The notes: generated by a model from the letters alone, not told the origin. A stretch of 64,000 nucleotides of DNA from Leisingera thetidis (GCF_025857195.1 NZ_CP109787.1:3385501-3449500), one strand, 5' to 3'; shown: positions 8,591-17,826, counted from the stretch's first letter. Made by a program: numbers and translations.

Positions 8591-9709
8591 ATGAAAATCG
8601 GTTGCCCCACCGAAATCAAACCGCAGGAATTCCGCGTCGGCATGACCCCGGACGCAGCCCGCGAGGCCGTCAGCCACGGCCATGAGGTCGTCATTCAGCG
8701 CGGCGCCGGCATGGGCGCTGGCTTCACCGACGAGGATTACGCCGCCTCCGGCGCGGTGATCCTCGACACCGCCGCGGAAATCTTTGCCACCGCCGACATG
8801 ATCGTCAAGGTGAAGGAGCCGCAGGCCGGCGAACGCAAGATGCTGCGCGAAGGCCAGCTGCTGTTCACCTATCTGCACCTGGCCCCCGATCCGGCCCAGA
8901 CCCACGACCTGCTGGAATCCGGCTGCACCGCGATTGCCTATGAAACCGTGACCGACGACCGCGGCGGCCTGCCGCTGCTGGCGCCGATGTCGGAAGTGGC
9001 CGGCCGCCTGGCCCCGCAGGTCGGCGCCTACACCTTGCAAAAGGCCAATGGCGGCCGCGGCGTGCTGATGGGCGGCGTGCCCGGCGTGGCCCCGGCCAAG
9101 GTCGTGGTGATCGGCGGCGGTGTCGTCGGCACCCACGCTGCCAAGATTGCAGCAGGCATGGGCGCGGATGTCACCATCCTCGACCGCTCGCTGCCCCGCC
9201 TGAAATACCTGGACGACGTCTTCGGGCGCGCGTTCAAGAACCAGTATTCCACCGCCGGCGCCACCGCCGAGCTGGTGCGCGAGGCCGACATGGTGATCGG
9301 CGCGGTGCTGATCCCCGGTGCCGCAGCGCCCAAGCTGATCTCGCGCGCGCAGCTGAGCGAAATGAAGCCCGGCGCGGTGCTGGTGGACGTTGCCATCGAC
9401 CAGGGCGGCTGCTTTGAGACCTCCAAGGCGACCACCCATGCCGACCCGATCTATGAGGTCGACGGCATCATGCACTACTGCGTGGCCAACATGCCGGGCG
9501 CGGTCGCCCGCACCTCGACCCAGGCCCTGGGCAATGCCACCCTGCCCTTCATGCTGAACCTGGCCAACAAGGGCTGGCGCCAGGCCTGCGAGGACGACCC
9601 GCACCTGCTGAACGGCCTGAACGTGCACGCCGGCCAGCTGACCTACTACGCGGTCGGCGAGGCCCTCGGCATCGACGTGCTGTCGCCGAAACTGGCACTG
9701 AAACAGTAA
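8591..9709 (+). CDS. ald: Alanine dehydrogenase
   Basis: A 372-residue L-alanine dehydrogenase, which interconverts L-alanine and pyruvate plus ammonia with NAD+. The active-site residues fall at the standard positions: Arg15 in EFRVGMTP, Lys75 in VKVKEP and His96 in LHLAPD. The Rossmann motif [17 protein letters not shown] lies near 170-186, and the C-terminus has the family [16 protein letters not shown] block. The start at 8591 follows GGAGGAG; an upstream in-frame ATG at 8561 is less likely. A strong terminator follows at 9732-9763. It is probably controlled by the divergent Lrp-type gene. Confidence 0.96.
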   Translation: MKIGCPTEIKPQEFRVGMTPDAAREAVSHGHEVVIQRGAGMGAGFTDEDYAASGAVILDTAAEIFATADMIVKVKEPQAGERKMLREGQLLFTYLHLAPDPAQTHDLLESGCTAIAYETVTDDRGGLPLLAPMSEVAGRLAPQVGAYTLQKANGGRGVLMGGVPGVAPAKVVVIGGGVVGTHAAKIAAGMGADVTILDRSLPRLKYLDDVFGRAFKNQYSTAGATAELVREADMVIGAVLIPGAAAPKLISRAQLSEMKPGAVLVDVAIDQGGCFETSKATTHADPIYEVDGIMHYCVANMPGAVARTSTQALGNATLPFMLNLANKGWRQACEDDPHLLNGLNVHAGQLTYYAVGEALGIDVLSPKLALKQ

Positions 9710-9731
9710 AGCCGCAGGAATTCCTGCCGCA

Positions 9732-9763
9732 GGCAGCAGCCCCGCCCGGGCTGCTGCCTTTTT
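9732..9763 (+). terminator. ald terminator
   Basis: GGCAGCAGCCC and GGGCTGCTGCC form a perfect 11-bp stem with a 5-base loop, followed directly by TTTTT. Confidence 0.9.
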
Positions 9764-9909
9764 GCATCTGACGGCAGCGAAACTGGCTCTGCTGCGGATT
9801 TTATCCCCTGCCCCGGACATTCCGGCAGCATTATTCCCGCATAAAGCGCGGCGCGCCGCACCCGGCCCGCCGCGGCACTGAAACCTTCGGGACGGGAGAG
9901 GGAACGGAC

Positions 9910-10341
9910 ATGCTGAACGAATTCAAAGCCTTCATCGCCAGGGGCAACGTGATGGACATGGCGGTGGGGATCATCATCGGCGCCGCCTTCACGGCAATCG
10001 TGAAATCCATGGTCGATGACCTGATCAACCCGGTCATCGGCCTGTTCACCGGCGGCGTGGACTTCACCAACAACTATGCGGTCCTGGGCGGCGATGGCAC
10101 CGCCTACAGCTCGCTGGAAGCGGCGCGCGAGGCCGGTGCCTCCGTGTTTGCCTACGGGTCATTCCTGATGGCCGTGATCAATTTTCTGATCATTGCCTGG
10201 GTGGTCTTTCTGCTGGTGAAATCCGTCAACCGCGCCCGCGATGCGATGGAGCGCAAAAAGGACACTCCGGCGGAACAGGCGCCCGCCGGGCCGACAGAGC
10301 TTGACGTGCTTCTGGAAATCCGCGACTCGCTGAAGAAATAA
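9910..10341 (+). CDS. mscL: Large-conductance mechanosensitive channel MscL
   Basis: A 143-residue protein beginning [39 protein letters not shown], the highly conserved MscL N-terminus and first membrane helix. A periplasmic loop follows (about 45-75), then the second helix (about 78-102, [19 protein letters not shown]) and a cytoplasmic charged helix ending in [10 protein letters not shown]. It forms a pentameric inner-membrane pore that releases solutes on hypo-osmotic shock. GGGAGAGGGAA precedes the ATG. The next gene is a small-conductance channel, so two pressure valves sit together. Confidence 0.97.
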   Translation: MLNEFKAFIARGNVMDMAVGIIIGAAFTAIVKSMVDDLINPVIGLFTGGVDFTNNYAVLGGDGTAYSSLEAAREAGASVFAYGSFLMAVINFLIIAWVVFLLVKSVNRARDAMERKKDTPAEQAPAGPTELDVLLEIRDSLKK

Positions 10342-10366
10342 CACCGCGGCCGCGGCAATGAAGAAG

Positions 10367-10401
10367 TGCAAAGGGGCGGGCTGCCGCTCCTTTTGCGCGT
10401 T
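10367..10401 (+). terminator. Hairpin between mscL and mscS-type gene
   Basis: GCAAAGGGGCGG and CCGCTCCTTTTGC pair with one or two mismatches, followed by a short T stretch. It may end or weaken read-through from mscL. Confidence 0.45.
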
Positions 10402-10418
10402 TGAAAGGGACGATTTTC

Positions 10419-11225
10419 ATGGAACAGCTCATTGAACAGGCGGGCGTCTACTGGCCGTTGATGGTCAGCGGCGCCAAGGCGCTGGTGGTGCTGATCCTCG
10501 GCTGGATCGCCACCGGCTGGATCAGCAGCGTGGTGCGCAACCGCATCAACCGGACCCCGCGGATCGATCCGACACTGGGCAATTTCGCCGCCAGCGTGGT
10601 CCGCTGGGCGCTGCTGGCGGTGGTGCTGGTGGCGGTTCTCAACATCTTCGGGATCGAAGCCACCAGCCTGGTGGCCATGCTGGGGGCTGCCACCCTGGCA
10701 ATCGGCCTGGCGCTGCAGGGCACGCTCAGCGATCTGGCCGCGGGGTTCATGCTGATCCTGTTCCGCCCCTACCGGATCGGTCAGTATGTCGACATCGGCG
10801 GCACCGCCGGCACGGTGAAGGACCTGAACCTGTTCGTGACCGAACTGGCCACCCCCGACAACGTCCAGATCATCGTGCCCAACGGCAAGGCCTGGGGCTC
10901 GATCATCACCAATTTCTCACATCACGGCACCCGCCGGGTCGATATGATGTTCGGTATCGACTACGGCGACAATGCCGAGACGGCCAAGGCAATCATCTTG
11001 GAGCAGGCCAAGGGGGACGAGCGGGTGCTGCAGGATCCGGCGCCCTGGGTCCGGGTCACCAACCTGGGCGACAGTTCGGTGGATCTGACGGCGCGGGTGT
11101 GGTGCAAGGCCGAGGACTACTGGGAACTGAAATTCGCTCTGACCCAGAGTGTGAAAGAGGCCTTTGACGCCAGAGGCATCTCTATTCCCTATCCGCATTC
11201 GGTGGAGATCAAGAAAGACGGCTGA
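10419..11225 (+). CDS. Small-conductance mechanosensitive channel (MscS family)
   Basis: A 268-residue MscS-type channel. Three membrane helices occupy about residues 18-38, 60-85 and 88-115. The last is the pore helix with the Ala/Gly pattern (MLGAATLAIGLALQGTLSDLAAGFMLILFRPYRIGQYV), and a beta domain and C-terminal cage follow (VPNGKAWGSIITNFS). It opens under membrane tension to protect against hypo-osmotic shock. The ATG at 10419 has AAAGGGA about 8 bases upstream; an in-frame TTG at 10401 is rejected. The length is close to that of the shorter, E. coli YggB-like class. Confidence 0.93.
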   Translation: MEQLIEQAGVYWPLMVSGAKALVVLILGWIATGWISSVVRNRINRTPRIDPTLGNFAASVVRWALLAVVLVAVLNIFGIEATSLVAMLGAATLAIGLALQGTLSDLAAGFMLILFRPYRIGQYVDIGGTAGTVKDLNLFVTELATPDNVQIIVPNGKAWGSIITNFSHHGTRRVDMMFGIDYGDNAETAKAIILEQAKGDERVLQDPAPWVRVTNLGDSSVDLTARVWCKAEDYWELKFALTQSVKEAFDARGISIPYPHSVEIKKDG

Positions 11226-11254
11226 GGCGTCCCGGCTGTGCGGAAAGCTGGTGT

Positions 11255-11839
11255 TCAGCGTGCCTTTGCTGACTGTCTGGCCCGCGCCGCCGCTTGCCGG
11301 GCCCGGGCTGCCCGGGCACGATCCTGCACTCTGTTTTCCGGCGCGGCCGGCGGCCAGCCGCACAGCACGGTGACCCCATCCTCATCGTGGAACGCCCACT
11401 GTGCGGCAATCAGCTGGTAGCTCTTGATCTCCCAGCCGGAGGCATCGGGCCGAAAGCTGAACCGCCAGGTGCCGCGCACCTGCACGGGCAGCCGCAGCTG
11501 GCGGATCTGGGTCATCGCATCATGACCGTTCATCGCCGCACGCACTCCCTGCGCCCGCAGTTTCTTCATCCGGGCGACCAGCCCCGCTGCCTCCCGGGTG
11601 CGGCGCCCGGCGAACAGCACCTCGATCTCCGCCTCCGGCCTGACGATGCCCTTCACCACCAGGTCGCCGCGGCTGTTGCGGCTGAACACCGGCACCAGCT
11701 CCACCGGCACATCCCGCACTTCGCGCTTAAAAAGCCCTGCGTCCTCGATCAGCGGTGTGGTTTGCACAGCGGGTCTGCGGCGGTTGTTCATGAGGCTTTC
11801 CAGACACTGCCGCCCCAGGGACCGCAGGTCTTTGTTCAT
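11255..11839 (-). CDS. Hypothetical protein with Arg/Ala-rich tail
   Basis: A 194-residue protein from ATG 11839; the frame stays open to 11941 but that segment is not convincing. Two-thirds of the sequence looks like a small folded domain (DVPVELVPVFSRNSRGDLVVKGIV, ARMKKLRAQGVRAAMNGHD). The last 25 residues are an Ala/Arg repeat of ARAARARQ type, probably a basic helix that binds nucleic acid or simply a low-complexity tail. I do not recognise a family. It converges on the MscS gene with 29 bases between and is followed upstream by a 200-base spacer without a gene. Confidence 0.6.
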   Translation of the reverse strand: MNKDLRSLGRQCLESLMNNRRRPAVQTTPLIEDAGLFKREVRDVPVELVPVFSRNSRGDLVVKGIVRPEAEIEVLFAGRRTREAAGLVARMKKLRAQGVRAAMNGHDAMTQIRQLRLPVQVRGTWRFSFRPDASGWEIKSYQLIAAQWAFHDEDGVTVLCGWPPAAPENRVQDRARAARARQAAARARQSAKAR

Positions 11840-12036
11840 AGTGTCGTGCGTCTCAATCCTTGTTAGTCCGGATGCGGTTAATGGAAGGTTTACCGAGGCC
11901 GCAAACAGTAAAATCCTCGCAAAATGGTCAGACCGGGGCAAACAACGGTTCCGGCAGGGACTTCCGGCCGCAGCCTTCCACGCACCGCGCCGCCCCCGCC
12001 CAACGCGGCATGGCGCGTCCCGCGGAAGCGGCTTCA

Positions 12037-12052
12037 GGGGGCAGGAGCCCCC
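12037..12052 (-). terminator. Hairpin after the GNAT gene
   Basis: GGGGGC-AGGA-GCCCCC forms a perfect 6-bp stem immediately past the GNAT stop at 12057, at the end of the three-gene overlapping operon. There is no clear T run. Confidence 0.4.
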
Positions 12053-12056
12053 CGGA

Positions 12057-12587
12057 TCAGCTCCGGGGAACGGGCCGTTTCATGACCAGAACCGGGGTCC
12101 CATTGTTCAAAGCCTCGCCCGCCGGCACATAGCCCAGCTTGCGTGCCACTTTCTGCGACACCGCATGGGACGGGTCGAAAATGCAGGCGGTTTCCGTCCA
12201 CTGCGTCGCCTCTTCCGCCCATTGATGGATCCGGCGCACCGCCTCGGTGGCAATGCCCTGGCCATGCACCTCCGTTGCCAGCACCCAGCCCGCTTCGGGC
12301 ACGCCGGCCAGCGGCGGCTGCATGGCACGCTGAAAGTCGGCAAAGCCCGTTTCGCCGATGAACCGGCCGCTGCCGCGCAGGGTCACCGCCCAATAGCCGT
12401 AGCCCAGCGCCTGCCAGTGGCCGATGTAGCGCAGCAGCCTCGCCCAGCTTTCCTCTGCCGTGGCTGGGGTGCCGGAAATGTAGCGCACCACCTCCGGATC
12501 CGCCCAAAGTGCTGCCACCGCGTCAAAATCCTGTGACTGATGCGGGCGCAGGATCAACCGGTCCGTTTCCAAAACCGGTGGCGTCAT
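12057..12587 (-). CDS. GNAT family N-acetyltransferase (RimJ/RimL type)
   Basis: A 176-residue acetyltransferase opening with ETDRLILRPHQSQDFDAVAALWADPEVVRYI, the usual start of the RimJ/RimL-like GNAT subgroup. The acetyl-CoA loop region is EAGWVLATEVHGQGIATEAVRRIHQWAEE (about 95-125). The C-terminal block SQKVARKLGYV completes the fold. Substrate is unknown. The start overlaps the ytoQ stop by ATGA, so it is translationally coupled as the last gene of a phosphoribosyltransferase-YtoQ-GNAT operon. Confidence 0.88.
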   Translation of the reverse strand: MTPPVLETDRLILRPHQSQDFDAVAALWADPEVVRYISGTPATAEESWARLLRYIGHWQALGYGYWAVTLRGSGRFIGETGFADFQRAMQPPLAGVPEAGWVLATEVHGQGIATEAVRRIHQWAEEATQWTETACIFDPSHAVSQKVARKLGYVPAGEALNNGTPVLVMKRPVPRS

Positions 12588-13033
12588 GCAGGCAGCTTGC
12601 CGGTCAGAACATAGGTCAGGATTTCCACCACCTGGCGCGGCTCCTCTGCCACCGCCAGCGCCGCCGCATGCACTTCCTTCAGTGCATGCTGGTGCTCCGG
12701 CGGGCTGAGCACGATGACCGATTTGCCAAGTGCGGCCGCATAGCCTGCGTCAAAGGCCGCGTTCCACTGCTTGTATTTGTCGCCGAAGCGCACGACGACG
12801 ACATCCGCGTCCGAGATCCCCTTGCGGGTGCGGATCGCATTGACCATCGCGCCCTTGTGGTCGTGCCAGTACTTGTTGTCTTCAGCCCCGAGAATGGCCA
12901 CGCCGCAATCGTCGCTGGCGCCGTGGTCGGTCACCGGCGCGCTGAAGCTGACTTCCAATCCCTTTGCGCCTTCGATGATCTGCTCCCGCCAATCGGTGTG
13001 AATTTCGCCCGAGAGGTAAACCTTCAATGCCAC
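12584..13033 (-). CDS. YtoQ family protein (nucleoside 2-deoxyribosyltransferase-like fold)
   Basis: A 149-residue protein with the YtoQ pattern: VYLSGEIHTDWREQI at the N-terminus, then FSAPVTDHGASDDCG and SDADVVVVRFGDKYKQWNAAFDAGYAAALGK. The latter parallels the catalytic Asp/Glu region of 2-deoxyribosyltransferase-like enzymes. Family function is not established. The start is GTG 13033 with AGGA lying inside the end of the phosphoribosyltransferase gene, overlapping it by 10 bases. Tight coupling to a phosphoribosyltransferase suggests a nucleotide or base salvage role, which is inference. Confidence 0.85.
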   Translation of the reverse strand: MALKVYLSGEIHTDWREQIIEGAKGLEVSFSAPVTDHGASDDCGVAILGAEDNKYWHDHKGAMVNAIRTRKGISDADVVVVRFGDKYKQWNAAFDAGYAAALGKSVIVLSPPEHQHALKEVHAAALAVAEEPRQVVEILTYVLTGKLPA

Positions 13034-13686
13034 GTTCTGTCCTTTCCTGCGCCAGCTTCAGGGGCCGCGGCCAAGGCGGCCATGACCTCGTCATCGCTGG
13101 TTTGCGTAAAATCCCTGTAGTGCGCGCCGACCGCCCAGAATTCCCTGGGGCTCAGCAGGCAGACCAGAGTATCTACCAAGGGGCGCAATTCGTCCACCGC
13201 TTCCGGCGGCGCCACCGGCACCGCCAGGATCACCTGCGCAGGCTTGCGTTCCCTGAGCCAGAAATGCGCTGCCATGAAGGTGGCCCCGGTGGCGATCCCG
13301 TCATCCACAACAATCGCCGTGCGCCCCGCCATTTCCAGCGGCGGGTGCCCGTGCAGATAGCGGGTGCGGCGGGCGGCGTTCTCCTCCCGCGCCTGGGCGA
13401 CCTGGGGGGCAAAGTCCTCCGGCGTCATGCCTGTGGCCTGCAGCAGCGCGCCATTGAAAATGGGATTGCTGCCCTCGGCCAGCGCGCCTGCGGCCAGCTC
13501 CGGGTTGGCGGGCATGCCGATCTTGCGCACCAGGAGCAGATCCATCGGCGCCTGCAGGGCCTGCGCAATGGGCAGCGCCACAGGCGCACCGCCCCGCGGC
13601 AGCGCCAGCACCACAGGGTCTGTCATCGGCAGTTCAGCCAGTTGCCCGGCCAGCTGAAGCCCGGCAGCGGTCCGGTCCTCGAACAT
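13024..13686 (-). CDS. Phosphoribosyltransferase domain protein
   Basis: A 220-residue type I phosphoribosyltransferase-fold protein. The PRPP loop appears as AIVVDDGIATGATFMAA (about residues 115-131, Asp-Asp-Gly then TGAT). It also has LALPRGGAPVALPIAQAL and LLVRKIGMPANPELAAGAL, typical of the stand-alone family related to predicted Pribosyltran proteins next to hydrolases. The substrate base is unknown. ATG 13686 has GGAG about 7 bases upstream; a GTG at 13698 is less likely. It is the first gene of the overlapping operon with YtoQ and GNAT. Confidence 0.87.
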   Translation of the reverse strand: MFEDRTAAGLQLAGQLAELPMTDPVVLALPRGGAPVALPIAQALQAPMDLLLVRKIGMPANPELAAGALAEGSNPIFNGALLQATGMTPEDFAPQVAQAREENAARRTRYLHGHPPLEMAGRTAIVVDDGIATGATFMAAHFWLRERKPAQVILAVPVAPPEAVDELRPLVDTLVCLLSPREFWAVGAHYRDFTQTSDDEVMAALAAAPEAGAGKDRTWH

Positions 13687-13734
13687 TATGGCCTCCACCC
13701 CGTTACCTAGCGCGGACGGAGCAAAGGCAATGAA

Positions 13735-14370
13735 TCAGAGCCGCCGCGCCACCAGATAACGGCCGGGCGTATCCGCCGGGTAGTTGCCGGTCTCGATGAT
13801 TTCGAATCCTGCCCGCTGCACCGCCGCCTCGAGGCTGCGGATCTCCATGAGATCCACATGGCCGGGCGCGTGGCCCGCAAGCCGCATCAGCGGAATCGCC
13901 ACCTGAAACATCCGGTACTTCCAGCTGCCCCGCGCCTCGCCCAGGCACGGCGTCTTGGAGATGAACAGCCCGCCGGGACGCAGCCGCGCAGCCACCCCTT
14001 CCAGCACATCCTCCAGATCCGGCAGCAAGTGCAGAAGGTTATGCGCCAGCACCGCGTCAAACGGGCCGTCCGGAGCATGCCCGGCGCTGCTGCATTGGAA
14101 GTCCACATTGCTGACGCCCGCGTTCCATGCCCGCTCCCGGCCTACTTCCAGCATCATCTCCGACAGATCGGTTGCAACTATCCTGGACACGCTGCTTGCC
14201 AGCTCGATCGCGGTGGAGCCGGTGCCGCAGCCCAGTTCCAGCACGGTATCATCCGCCTGCAGATAAGACCGTGTCCGCTCCAGCGCGCAGCGGTAGGCGT
14301 CTTCGTCGCGGATCGGCGATTTGGCATACTTCGGGGCGGCCTTGTTCCAAAAGCGGGCGTCGGCTGTCAT
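13735..14370 (-). CDS. Class I SAM-dependent methyltransferase
   Basis: A 211-residue Rossmann methyltransferase. Motif I is DDTVLELGCGTGSTAIELA (about 40-58), the acidic residue after beta-2 is in IVATDLSEMMLEVGRE, and the later motif LLHLLPDLEDVLEGVAARLRPGGLFISKTPC corresponds to motifs II and III. The substrate is not evident. The ATG at 14370 has AAGGAG about 8 bases upstream. The frame continues upstream over the divergent LysR gene but that part is a shadow. It is divergent from the LysR-type gene, which may control it. Confidence 0.9.
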   Translation of the reverse strand: MTADARFWNKAAPKYAKSPIRDEDAYRCALERTRSYLQADDTVLELGCGTGSTAIELASSVSRIVATDLSEMMLEVGRERAWNAGVSNVDFQCSSAGHAPDGPFDAVLAHNLLHLLPDLEDVLEGVAARLRPGGLFISKTPCLGEARGSWKYRMFQVAIPLMRLAGHAPGHVDLMEIRSLEAAVQRAGFEIIETGNYPADTPGRYLVARRL

Positions 14371-14457
14371 GGCGGATCTCCTTGGGTGCCCGAACCCTAT
14401 CCATGCAAGAACCGCAGATAAATTGCTGAAATCCGCAGGGGTGCTATACACATTTGC

Positions 14458-15336
14458 ATGAACAACCCCGATTGGAACCACATACGCGCCTTCCTCGCCA
14501 CCGCTGAAGCCGGCTCGCTTTCGGCGGCAGCGCGGCGGCTCGGCCTGACCCAGCCCACCTTGTCGCGCCAGGTCGCAGCACTGGAGGGCGAGCTGGGCGT
14601 GCTGCTGTTCGAACGCCTTGGCCGCTCCCTGGCTCTTACCGAGGCCGGGCAGGAGCTGCTCCACCACAGCCGCAGAATGGGAGAGGCCGCCGATGGGCTC
14701 AGCCTCGCGGCCACCGGCCAGGCGCAGTCGATCGATGGCACCGTGCGGATCACCGCCTCGGATGTGATGTCCGCCCATGTGCTGCCGCCGCTGCTGCAGC
14801 GGCTGCGCCAGCGCGCGCCCGGCCTCACCATCGGCGTGGTGGCAGCCAATGACATCCGCGACCTGATGCGGCGCGAGGCGGATATCGCCATCCGCCACGT
14901 CCGCCCCGAGCAGCCGGAGCTGATCGCCCGGCTGGTGCAGGAGGCCTCCGGGCATTTCTATGCTGCCAAAACCTATCTGAACCGGCGCGGCCGCCCGGCT
15001 TCATACGCTGAACTGGCGGCCCATGATTTCGTCAGCTTTGGCGACACGGACCGGATGATCGGCTTTCTGGGCCCGATGGGAATTCCCGTGACGGCAGATA
15101 ACTTCCGCATCGGCTCCAACAGCGGCCTGGTCGCCTGGGAACTGGTCCGGCAGGGATTTGGCATTACCCCGATGTCAGACGAGGTTGCTGCAGCCGCGCC
15201 GGAGGTGGAGTGCCTGCTGCCCGAAAGCGGCGCAATAACCTTTCCGGTCTGGCTCACCACTCACCGCGAAGTGCACACCAGCCGCCGCATCCGGCTGGTG
15301 TTCGACCTGCTGGCGGAATTCTTCTCCGGGAGATGA
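14458..15336 (+). CDS. LysR family transcriptional regulator
   Basis: A 292-residue LysR regulator: an N-terminal winged helix (4-65, FLATAEAGSLSAAARRLGLTQPTLSRQVAALE) and a C-terminal periplasmic-binding-like effector domain (about 90-290). It is divergent from the SAM-methyltransferase gene, with 87 bases between the starts, the usual arrangement for LysR control of a neighbour. The ligand is unknown. Confidence 0.93.
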   Translation: MNNPDWNHIRAFLATAEAGSLSAAARRLGLTQPTLSRQVAALEGELGVLLFERLGRSLALTEAGQELLHHSRRMGEAADGLSLAATGQAQSIDGTVRITASDVMSAHVLPPLLQRLRQRAPGLTIGVVAANDIRDLMRREADIAIRHVRPEQPELIARLVQEASGHFYAAKTYLNRRGRPASYAELAAHDFVSFGDTDRMIGFLGPMGIPVTADNFRIGSNSGLVAWELVRQGFGITPMSDEVAAAAPEVECLLPESGAITFPVWLTTHREVHTSRRIRLVFDLLAEFFSGR

Positions 15337-15348
15337 CAGAATGAACAA

Positions 15349-15422
15349 GGCAGCGCCCCCAACGGGTGCGCTGCCCAAAAGTTTTCAGAAAACTTTTGCC
15401 AAGACTTTTCAAAAAGTCTTGG
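15349..15422. terminator. Three consecutive perfect hairpins between lysR and pheT
   Basis: Hairpin 1 pairs GGCAGCGC with GCGCTGCC (15349-15375). Hairpin 2 pairs AAAAGTTTT with AAAACTTTT around a 3-base loop (15377-15397). Hairpin 3 pairs CCAAGACTTTT with AAAAGTCTTGG around a 2-base loop (15399-15422). They lie between two converging genes, so a bidirectional terminator array is the simplest reading. Confidence 0.75.
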
Positions 15423-15429
15423 TCCCGCT

Positions 15430-17826
15430 TTATCCGCGCAGAGTGCCGCCGGTGGCTTTGGCCACCTTGGCGATGATCTTTTCGCTCACCGCTTCGATGT
15501 CCTTTTCTTTCAGCGTCCTGTCCGTCGGCAACAGCCGCACGGTGATCGCCAGCGACTTCTTGCCCGCGCCCAGTGAGCCACCGATGAACTCGTCAAAGAC
15601 GCGCACATCTTCGATCAGCGCCTTGTCGGCGCCAGCAGCGGCATTGACCAGCGCCAGCGCCTCGACATCCGCGTCGACCACAAAGGCAAAGTCCCGCTCC
15701 ACCGCCTGCAGATCGCTGATCGCCAGCGCCGGGCGGGTGGCGCCGGATCTGCGCGGCAGCGGAATCTCATCCGGCCAGATGGTAAAGGCGACGGCGGCGC
15801 CCTTGATCCCTATCTCTTTCAGCACCCTGGGGTGCAGTTCTCCGAACACGCCGAGAGTCTTTTTCGGCCCCAGGCAGATCCGGCCATGACGGCCCGGATG
15901 CCACCAGGCATCACCTTCGCGCAGGATCTGCACCTTGGCAGGCGCGCCGATGGCCGCCAGCACCGCCTCGGCGTCTGCTTTAGCATCATAGAGATCCACC
16001 GCGCGCGAGGCACCATGCACGTCCTTGGGTCCGGTGCGGCCGACCAGCAGGCCCGAGATCTGATTGACCTGCTCGCCGGGCTCGCCGCCGGTGAAGGCAG
16101 GGCCGGCCTCGAACAGCGCCAGATCCATATAGCCGCGCGCCTGGTTGCGGGCCGCAGCCTGCAGCAGGCCCGGCAGCAGATCCGGCCGCATGTGCGACAT
16201 CTCCGACGAGATCGGGTTGGCCAGCATGGTGGCGTCATCGCCGCCGCCGAACAGCGCCGCCGAGGCCTTGTCGATGAAGCTGTAGCTGACGATCTCATTG
16301 TAGCCGAGGCCGGCGCAGGTGCGGCGCGCCATCTGCTCACGGCGCTGCTGCGGCGTCATCACCGGCTTCGGGATCCCGTCGGCCAGGCGCGGCAGCGGCT
16401 TGCCCTGCAGCTTGGTCAGCGAGGCAATCCGCGCCACTTCCTCGACCAGGTCAGCCTCCCCCTGCACATCAGGGCGCCAGCTGGGAACGTGTGCCAAGTT
16501 GCCCTCCAGCCGGAAGCCGAGCCGGGTCAGGGTCTGGCGCTGATCGCTTTCATGGATTTCCATGCCCACCAGCGACTGCACCCGGCCGGCGTCCAGCTTG
16601 TAGGCGCGCGAGTGGTCCGGCACATCGCCTGCGATCACGACCCCCGACGGCTCGCCTCCGCACAGGTCCAGGATCATCTGGGTCGCCTTGTGCAGGCCTT
16701 CGATGGTGTATTCCGGGTCCACTCCGCGCTCGAAGCGGTAGCGCGCATCCGAATTGATCTTCAGCGCCCGGCCCGCCATGGCGATCTGCACGTGGTCCCA
16801 GAACGCGCTTTCCAGGAACACGTCCACGGTCTCTTCGGTGCAGCCGGTTGCCTCGCCGCCCATGATGCCCGCGATGCTCTCCGGGCCGTTCTCGTCCGAG
16901 ATCACCATCTGGCCCGCCTGCAGGGTATACTCCTTCTCGTCCAGCGCCTTCAGGGTTTCGCCGCCTGCGGCGCGGTGCACCCGCAGGTCGCCCTGCACCT
17001 TGGCCGCGTCGAACACATGCAGCGGGCGGTTCTGGTCGAAAGTGAAGAAGTTGGTGATATCCACCAGCGCCGAAATGGGCCTGAGACCAATCGCCTTCAG
17101 CCGGTCCTGCAGCCACTGCGGGCTGGGGCCATTCTTCACACCCTTGATCAGCCGGCCGGCAAACAGCGGGCAGCCGTCCCGCGTGTCCGCGTCGATCGAG
17201 ACCTTGACCGGGCTGTCGAAATCGCCCGGAATCGCCTCAAACGCGCGGGTCTTCAGGGTGCCCAGACCCCGCGCCGCCAGATCGCGGGCGATGCCGTAAA
17301 CCCCCAGCGCGTCGGGGCGGTTCGGGGTGATGGCAATCTCGATCACCGGGTCGACCTTGGCCGGGTCGTTCTCCGTCAGCCAGTCGATGAACCGGTCGCC
17401 GACCGCGCCCGAAGGCAGCTCGATGATCCCGTCATGCTCCTCCGACAGCTCCAGCTCGCGTTCCGAGGCCATCATGCCGAAGCTTTCGATGCCGCGGATC
17501 TTGCCGACGCTGATGGTGATGTCGAGGCCGGGGATATACATGCCCGGCTTGCAGACCACCACGGTGATGCCCTCGCGCGCGTTGGGGGCACCGCAGATGA
17601 TCTGCAGCTCGCCCTCATCCGTGTTCACCTTGCAGACCCGCAGCTTGTCGGCGTCGGGGTGCTTTTCGGCATGGGTCACATAGCCGAGGGTAAAGTCCTT
17701 GAGCTTGTCGGCCGGGTTGATGACCTCCTCCACCTCAAGGCCCAGATCAGTCAGGGCATCGGTGATCTCCTCGACCGAAGCATCGGTGTCGAGGTGGTCT
17801 TTCAGCCAGGAAAGCGTGAATTTCAT
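15430..17826 (-). CDS. pheT: Phenylalanine-tRNA ligase beta subunit
   Basis: A 798-residue PheRS beta chain. It starts MKFTLSWLKDHLDT and has the tRNA-binding EMAP-like domain near 40-150 (KHPDADKLRVCKVNTDEG), the B3/B4 editing region at about 210-390, B5 at about 400-475 and the catalytic-like core. A ferredoxin-like anticodon-binding domain ends the chain (about 705-798, RSGATRPALAISDLQAVERDFAFVV). It joins with PheS as an alpha2-beta2 enzyme that charges tRNA-Phe. The frame runs upstream to 18114 but the family start is ATG 17826. pheS lies about 30 kb upstream on the same strand. Confidence 0.97.
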   Translation of the reverse strand: MKFTLSWLKDHLDTDASVEEITDALTDLGLEVEEVINPADKLKDFTLGYVTHAEKHPDADKLRVCKVNTDEGELQIICGAPNAREGITVVVCKPGMYIPGLDITISVGKIRGIESFGMMASERELELSEEHDGIIELPSGAVGDRFIDWLTENDPAKVDPVIEIAITPNRPDALGVYGIARDLAARGLGTLKTRAFEAIPGDFDSPVKVSIDADTRDGCPLFAGRLIKGVKNGPSPQWLQDRLKAIGLRPISALVDITNFFTFDQNRPLHVFDAAKVQGDLRVHRAAGGETLKALDEKEYTLQAGQMVISDENGPESIAGIMGGEATGCTEETVDVFLESAFWDHVQIAMAGRALKINSDARYRFERGVDPEYTIEGLHKATQMILDLCGGEPSGVVIAGDVPDHSRAYKLDAGRVQSLVGMEIHESDQRQTLTRLGFRLEGNLAHVPSWRPDVQGEADLVEEVARIASLTKLQGKPLPRLADGIPKPVMTPQQRREQMARRTCAGLGYNEIVSYSFIDKASAALFGGGDDATMLANPISSEMSHMRPDLLPGLLQAAARNQARGYMDLALFEAGPAFTGGEPGEQVNQISGLLVGRTGPKDVHGASRAVDLYDAKADAEAVLAAIGAPAKVQILREGDAWWHPGRHGRICLGPKKTLGVFGELHPRVLKEIGIKGAAVAFTIWPDEIPLPRRSGATRPALAISDLQAVERDFAFVVDADVEALALVNAAAGADKALIEDVRVFDEFIGGSLGAGKKSLAITVRLLPTDRTLKEKDIEAVSEKIIAKVAKATGGTLRG

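Noticed and set aside
8483..9820. 445-codon minus-strand frame over ald
   Set aside because: It is a shadow of alanine dehydrogenase with no recognisable domain.
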